Below are positions 61,304-64,000 of a stretch of 64,000 bases of DNA, piece by piece. The position numbers were made by a program, and so were the translations under genes. Source of the stretch: JBOFSQ01 sp051651625 (lineage in GTDB: Bacteria; Planctomycetota; Planctomycetia; Pirellulales; Thermoguttaceae); the NCBI GenBank assembly GCA_051651625.1, contig JBOFSQ010000111.1, positions 1-64,000 on the forward strand, written 5' to 3'. Position 1 is the first letter of the stretch, and every line of letters begins with the position of its first letter. The notes under the pieces were generated by a model that worked only from the letters and a program-made list of their open reading frames with translations, had not been told where the DNA came from and did no database searches.

Positions 61304-61408
61304 CTCTTTTTTCGCACGAAGGCGCAAAGAGCACAAAGGACACGAAGAGGATTGAAGTTGCAAACGTTCCTTTGTGATCTTCGTGTACTTCGTGGGCAAA
61401 AAAGAACG
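61304..61408. repeat. Inverted repeat of the GCACAAAGGACACGAAGAG family
   Basis: The arms TTTTTTCGCACGAAGGC...CACAAAGGACACGAAGAG and CTTTGTGATCTTCGTGTACT...GGGCAAAAAAGA pair imperfectly. Lies between ribH and the YgiQ-like gene. Related sequences are at about 4736 and 28711. Confidence 0.75.
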
Positions 61409-61453
61409 GTCAATCGGCGATGCTACTTGCAACCGCGAACGGTTACACGAAAA

Positions 61454-62164
61454 TCACTTGCTGGGTTTCTTGCCCACTTTTTTCTTGGCCGTTTTTTTGC
61501 GCGGTGAGCCGATGCGAGGTGGGGCGAGACCAGCTTGTTCGGCCATTTCGCTGATCATTTCGATCATCTGCACCATCTCTTCTGGCGTAAGTTCTTCGGC
61601 GTCGTTGTCGTCATCATCATCGTCGTCGTCATCAGAACGTTGCGAAGATGCCGCAATCGGCAACTCCGAGATCAGGTCGATCATTTCGAGTGCGGCTTCG
61701 GCGACTTCCGCACCTTTGTTTCCGGCGGTCGGATCGACTCCCTTGTCTCGCAACGACGCCTTGCCACCACACCGTGCGATTGCCTGATCCATTGAGTCGC
61801 AAGTCAAAATGCCGAATAGAATCGGCGTCTCTTGGTGACAATGAATCTGTGAGAGCGTCTTGCTGACGGCGTGATTAATGTAGACGTTGTGATCGGTCTC
61901 ACCGCGAATGACGGCACCCAAACAAATGATCGCCGCAAAGTTTGCGCGATAAGCAAGCCGCGCGGCGATACACGGAATCTCAAACGCGCCGGGGACCCAG
62001 CAAACGGTGATGTCTTTGTCGTCAACGCCGTTACGTTTGAGCGTGCTGACGGCACCTTCGAGAAGGCGGTCGGTAATGCTCCGGTTAAACTTCGAGACAA
62101 CGATTGCAATTTTCCGCATGTCATCGGGCGGCGGACATACCCTTCCTTCATAGGTCATCATCAA
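61454..62164 (-). CDS. ribH: 6,7-dimethyl-8-ribityllumazine synthase with acidic/basic C-terminal tail
   Basis: Makes the riboflavin precursor lumazine. The core has IVVSKFNRSITDRLLEGAV, WVPGAFEIP and GAVIRGETDHNVYI with the catalytic His, then PILFGILTCDSMDQAI. It is complete by about residue 168. The remaining ~68 residues are an extension: a run of Asp (SDDDDDDDDDND), a helical PEEMVQMIEMISEMAEQAG segment, and a Lys-rich end KKTAKKKVGKK. Typical RibH is 150-160 residues and self-assembles into shells, so the tail may face in or out of a shell. The start could be any of the first Met codons (62164-62158). Confidence 0.93.
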   Translation of the reverse strand: MMMTYEGRVCPPPDDMRKIAIVVSKFNRSITDRLLEGAVSTLKRNGVDDKDITVCWVPGAFEIPCIAARLAYRANFAAIICLGAVIRGETDHNVYINHAVSKTLSQIHCHQETPILFGILTCDSMDQAIARCGGKASLRDKGVDPTAGNKGAEVAEAALEMIDLISELPIAASSQRSDDDDDDDDDNDAEELTPEEMVQMIEMISEMAEQAGLAPPRIGSPRKKTAKKKVGKKPSK

Positions 62165-62201
62165 AAAGTGTCCTCAATCTTACGGGGGGAAATTGTCACG
62201 G

Positions 62202-62297
62202 GTATACTCAAGATGGTTTGAATTTCCCGTACCAAAACGGTAGCGGCCCATCGAGGCCGCGGTCTTACGGTGGGCGAAGCCTACAAATCGCCCCGTC
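62202..62297 (+). repeat. ~100-bp dispersed element, second copy
   Basis: TATACTCAAGATGGTTTGA, ATTTCCCGTACCAAAACGG, TAGCGGCCCATCGAGGCCGC and GAAGCCTACAAATCGCCCCG match the reverse strand at 44605-44704. It lies in the 147-bp gap upstream of ribH, which follows rpiB on the same strand. Confidence 0.85.
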
Positions 62298-62311
62298 ACG
62301 GGGCTTGGCCG

Positions 62312-62755
62312 TCACGACAGGCCGATACGTTTTTCAATGTCTACGATTTTTGCGAGTCGTTGGTCGTGGCGACCGCCGTCGTATGGTGCGTTGAGCCAGT
62401 GTCGCACGATCCCAAATAACACATCGCGTCCTAGCAGATTCGCCGAGAGGCACAGAACGTTTGCGTCGTTGTGACGCCGACTTATCTCGGCCACCACTTG
62501 ATTTGCGCACGTCACCGCGCGCACTCCAGTGAACTTGTTCGCGGCTATCGACATTCCGATTCCGGTGCCGCACAGGAGTATTCCGACATCGGCATCGCCT
62601 TGGGCGACACGCCGAGCGACTTCACCCGCAACATCGGGGTAGTCGTTCGACGACGGCACGGCGACAGCATCGTGTCCTTCCGCGACGAGGGTGTCGGTCA
62701 AAAGTTGGCACATCTCAACGCCGCGGTGGTCGCTACCAACAGCAATCCGCTTCAT
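62312..62755 (-). CDS. rpiB: Ribose-5-phosphate isomerase B
   Basis: Interconverts ribose-5-P and ribulose-5-P. The 147-residue protein has AVGSDHRGVEM at the start, the catalytic Cys in LLCGTGIGMSIAANKFTGVRA, and HNDANVLCLSANLLG with the general-acid His. It is full length for the LacAB/RpiB family. It lies 147 bp upstream of ribH on the same strand; both use ribulose-5-P-linked metabolism, so co-transcription would make sense but is not shown. Confidence 0.95.
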   Translation of the reverse strand: MKRIAVGSDHRGVEMCQLLTDTLVAEGHDAVAVPSSNDYPDVAGEVARRVAQGDADVGILLCGTGIGMSIAANKFTGVRAVTCANQVVAEISRRHNDANVLCLSANLLGRDVLFGIVRHWLNAPYDGGRHDQRLAKIVDIEKRIGLS

Positions 62756-63191
62756 AAGACACCATCACCTTTCTACAGCAACGCTTTAACTGCCCGGCGA
62801 CTCGACACTGGGAAATCAACAGGGACGGAGTATACCACAGACTCCACCAGTTGCCACTCCCCGCGAGAAACTTAAGCCGTTCTGCCAACAAGTTTCATCA
62901 TCGCTCACGATTAGACTTGTTCGGAAAACGTCAATTTGGGGTGATTTGGTAGTTCTGGTTCGGCTATGCCGAACCGATGCGTGGGTGCAAGTTTCTGAAC
63001 AGGTCTATTTGTCTCTTCGGATGAGGTTCTACAATGTGGCGGTTTGGGGGGAATAGCCAGACTCGTCGCCACAAATGTTAAGATTTTCTGGTTGGATAGC
63101 CTAAAGCGACTTTGCCTTTTGTGACGATAGTGACGCCACGATACTTCCCTTTCGGGTTCAAACCTGCGTCTGAATTTACGCTGCAAGTCAC
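62756..63191. other. Intergenic region with a solo hairpin element (copy 9)
   Basis: Positions 62913-63006 are a shortened MITE-like copy: AGACTTGTTCGGAAAAC on the left, a single GGTTCGGCTATGCCGAACC palindrome, and GTTTCTGAACAGGTCT on the right. The rest shows no gene. The DNA before 63192 should hold the start signals of the coiled-coil gene; no clear Shine-Dalgarno was found. Confidence 0.8.
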
Positions 63192-64000
63192 ATGTCACAC
63201 AACACTTTCTCAACGCCGTCCCGCTCGCCTGTCGCAACTAACGTTGGGTTACAGTCGTCACCGCAACAGATGCTCGACGAAGTGGCCCATCGTGAGAGCC
63301 GGCTCAACGCCCGCGTCGCGCAGTTTGAAAACTTGGTTCGGCAGACGAAACTCGCTCTACAAAATCAGAGCGACGATTTAGACCGTCGAGAACGGCAACT
63401 AGGTGAACAAGATACGCAGATTCAGAGTCAAAGAGTCATGCACGAAGAGCGACTCCGAATCGAGCAGCAGCAAGTCGAGCACGAGCGTTTGGAGCTTCAA
63501 GCGAGAAAGTCGGCGGTTGACGACCGCTTGCAACGACGTGAACGCGAACTCCACGAACTCGCCCAGCAGCGCGAACGCGAAATGACGCTCAAACTAGAGC
63601 AACACCGCGAAATGCTCGAAACTCGTCTCGAAGAGTTCAAGGCCGACCTCCAGCGACGTTATCACCAAAAATGCGACGAACTCGAAAACAGCTACACCGT
63701 CTCAACACACGAAGCGAAGACGCAATTTGAAGAAGAACGTCGCGCAATCGAAGTCGCATTTTCGCAGCGTGCAGACCGTCTCGAACGCGACTACGAAGAA
63801 CGTCGCGCGGTCATCGAACGCGAGTCAAAGGCGTTACTCGAATCGCAGCAGCGTCAACTCCAGAGTCACAAGGCTGAACTCGACGAAGCAGTTCTGAAAC
63901 GACAGCGACAGTGGGAAGAAGACTGGCTCTCGGCTCGCCGCGAAATGGAAGAAAAACTCGCACGCCGCGAACAAGAACTCAAAGACCGCGACGCAATGCT
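63192..64000 (+). CDS. Long coiled-coil protein, 3' end outside window
   Basis: An open frame from ATG 63192 to the edge of the window (at least 269 residues). After a Ser/Pro/Thr-rich start (MSHNTFSTPSRSPVATN) it is almost entirely heptad-like charged sequence (VAQFENLVRQTKLALQNQSD, RRERELHELAQQREREM, LEEFKADLQRRYHQKC). Such frames are easily overlooked because no stop lies inside the window. It looks like a cytoskeletal or scaffold coiled coil; the rest of the protein is needed to say more. Confidence 0.85.
   Translation, partial: MSHNTFSTPSRSPVATNVGLQSSPQQMLDEVAHRESRLNARVAQFENLVRQTKLALQNQSDDLDRRERQLGEQDTQIQSQRVMHEERLRIEQQQVEHERLELQARKSAVDDRLQRRERELHELAQQREREMTLKLEQHREMLETRLEEFKADLQRRYHQKCDELENSYTVSTHEAKTQFEEERRAIEVAFSQRADRLERDYEERRAVIERESKALLESQQRQLQSHKAELDEAVLKRQRQWEEDWLSARREMEEKLARREQELKDRDAM

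Overview
The window looks like chromosomal DNA of a Planctomycetota bacterium (Pirellulales-like). The clearest signs are three DUF1559 proteins with prepilin-type N-termini, small transthyretin-like lipoproteins, a WD40 secreted protein, a bacterial topoisomerase VI B subunit, a TatC with a long first periplasmic loop, and LpxK plus BamA, which imply an LPS-type outer membrane. This placement is inferred from gene families only; I saw no rRNA or other phylogenetic marker.

Layout. Positions 1-5721 look like a small genomic island: a type IIG (Eco57I-like) restriction-methylase running in from the left edge, a HEPN-domain protein overlapping it by 4 nt, an unrecognised 312-residue protein, decayed repeat DNA, a tyrosine-recombinase remnant, and a tRNA-Val(TAC) whose 3' end faces the island. 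From 5.7 to 34.6 kb lie mostly housekeeping and metabolic genes: a glycosyltransferase, top6B, a chemotaxis receptor, a POT peptide transporter, cupin glucose-6-phosphate isomerase, a TlpA-like protein, tatC, an AroE-like protein, pyrC, a chorismatase-like protein, a sugar epimerase, lpxK, a fused hisH-hisF, a lipid-kinase-like membrane protein, a phosphohexomutase, a WD40 protein and homoserine dehydrogenase. A HepT-like/AAA-nuclease pair (16.0-18.0 kb) interrupts this run.

From 34.9 to 47.9 kb come an Rpn-type nuclease, a lipoprotein plus DUF1559 module, an MscS channel, a LolD-like ATPase, a large BamA, and a c-di-AMP synthase gene 3 nt from a hybrid histidine kinase. From 48 to 64 kb come a TSUP permease and a CDF transporter in divergent orientation, ftsY, a GHMP kinase, a membrane protein/ATPase pair, vapD between identical hairpins, a second lipoprotein plus DUF1559 module, a third DUF1559 gene with a frameshifted poly-G tract, a YgiQ radical SAM protein with a very long RG-rich tail, ribH, rpiB and a coiled-coil protein leaving the window.

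Intergenic DNA is unusually rich in dispersed repeats. There is a hairpin family with GTTCGGCATAGCCGAACC arms (nine copies, some with terminal inverted repeats like a MITE), a composite of an AAGCGTAAGCGAGT motif with a TTCCCGC...GCGGGAA hairpin, a 203-bp element with perfect 14-bp terminal repeats, and several smaller families. I saw no CRISPR array and no intact transposase.

The observation I would check first is a pair of DUF1559 genes whose Shine-Dalgarno-supported starts lead through a G12 or G13 homopolymer into the prepilin frame: G12 is in frame at one locus and G13 is out of frame at the other. This is the layout of a phase-variable contingency locus, although a homopolymer sequencing error must be excluded.
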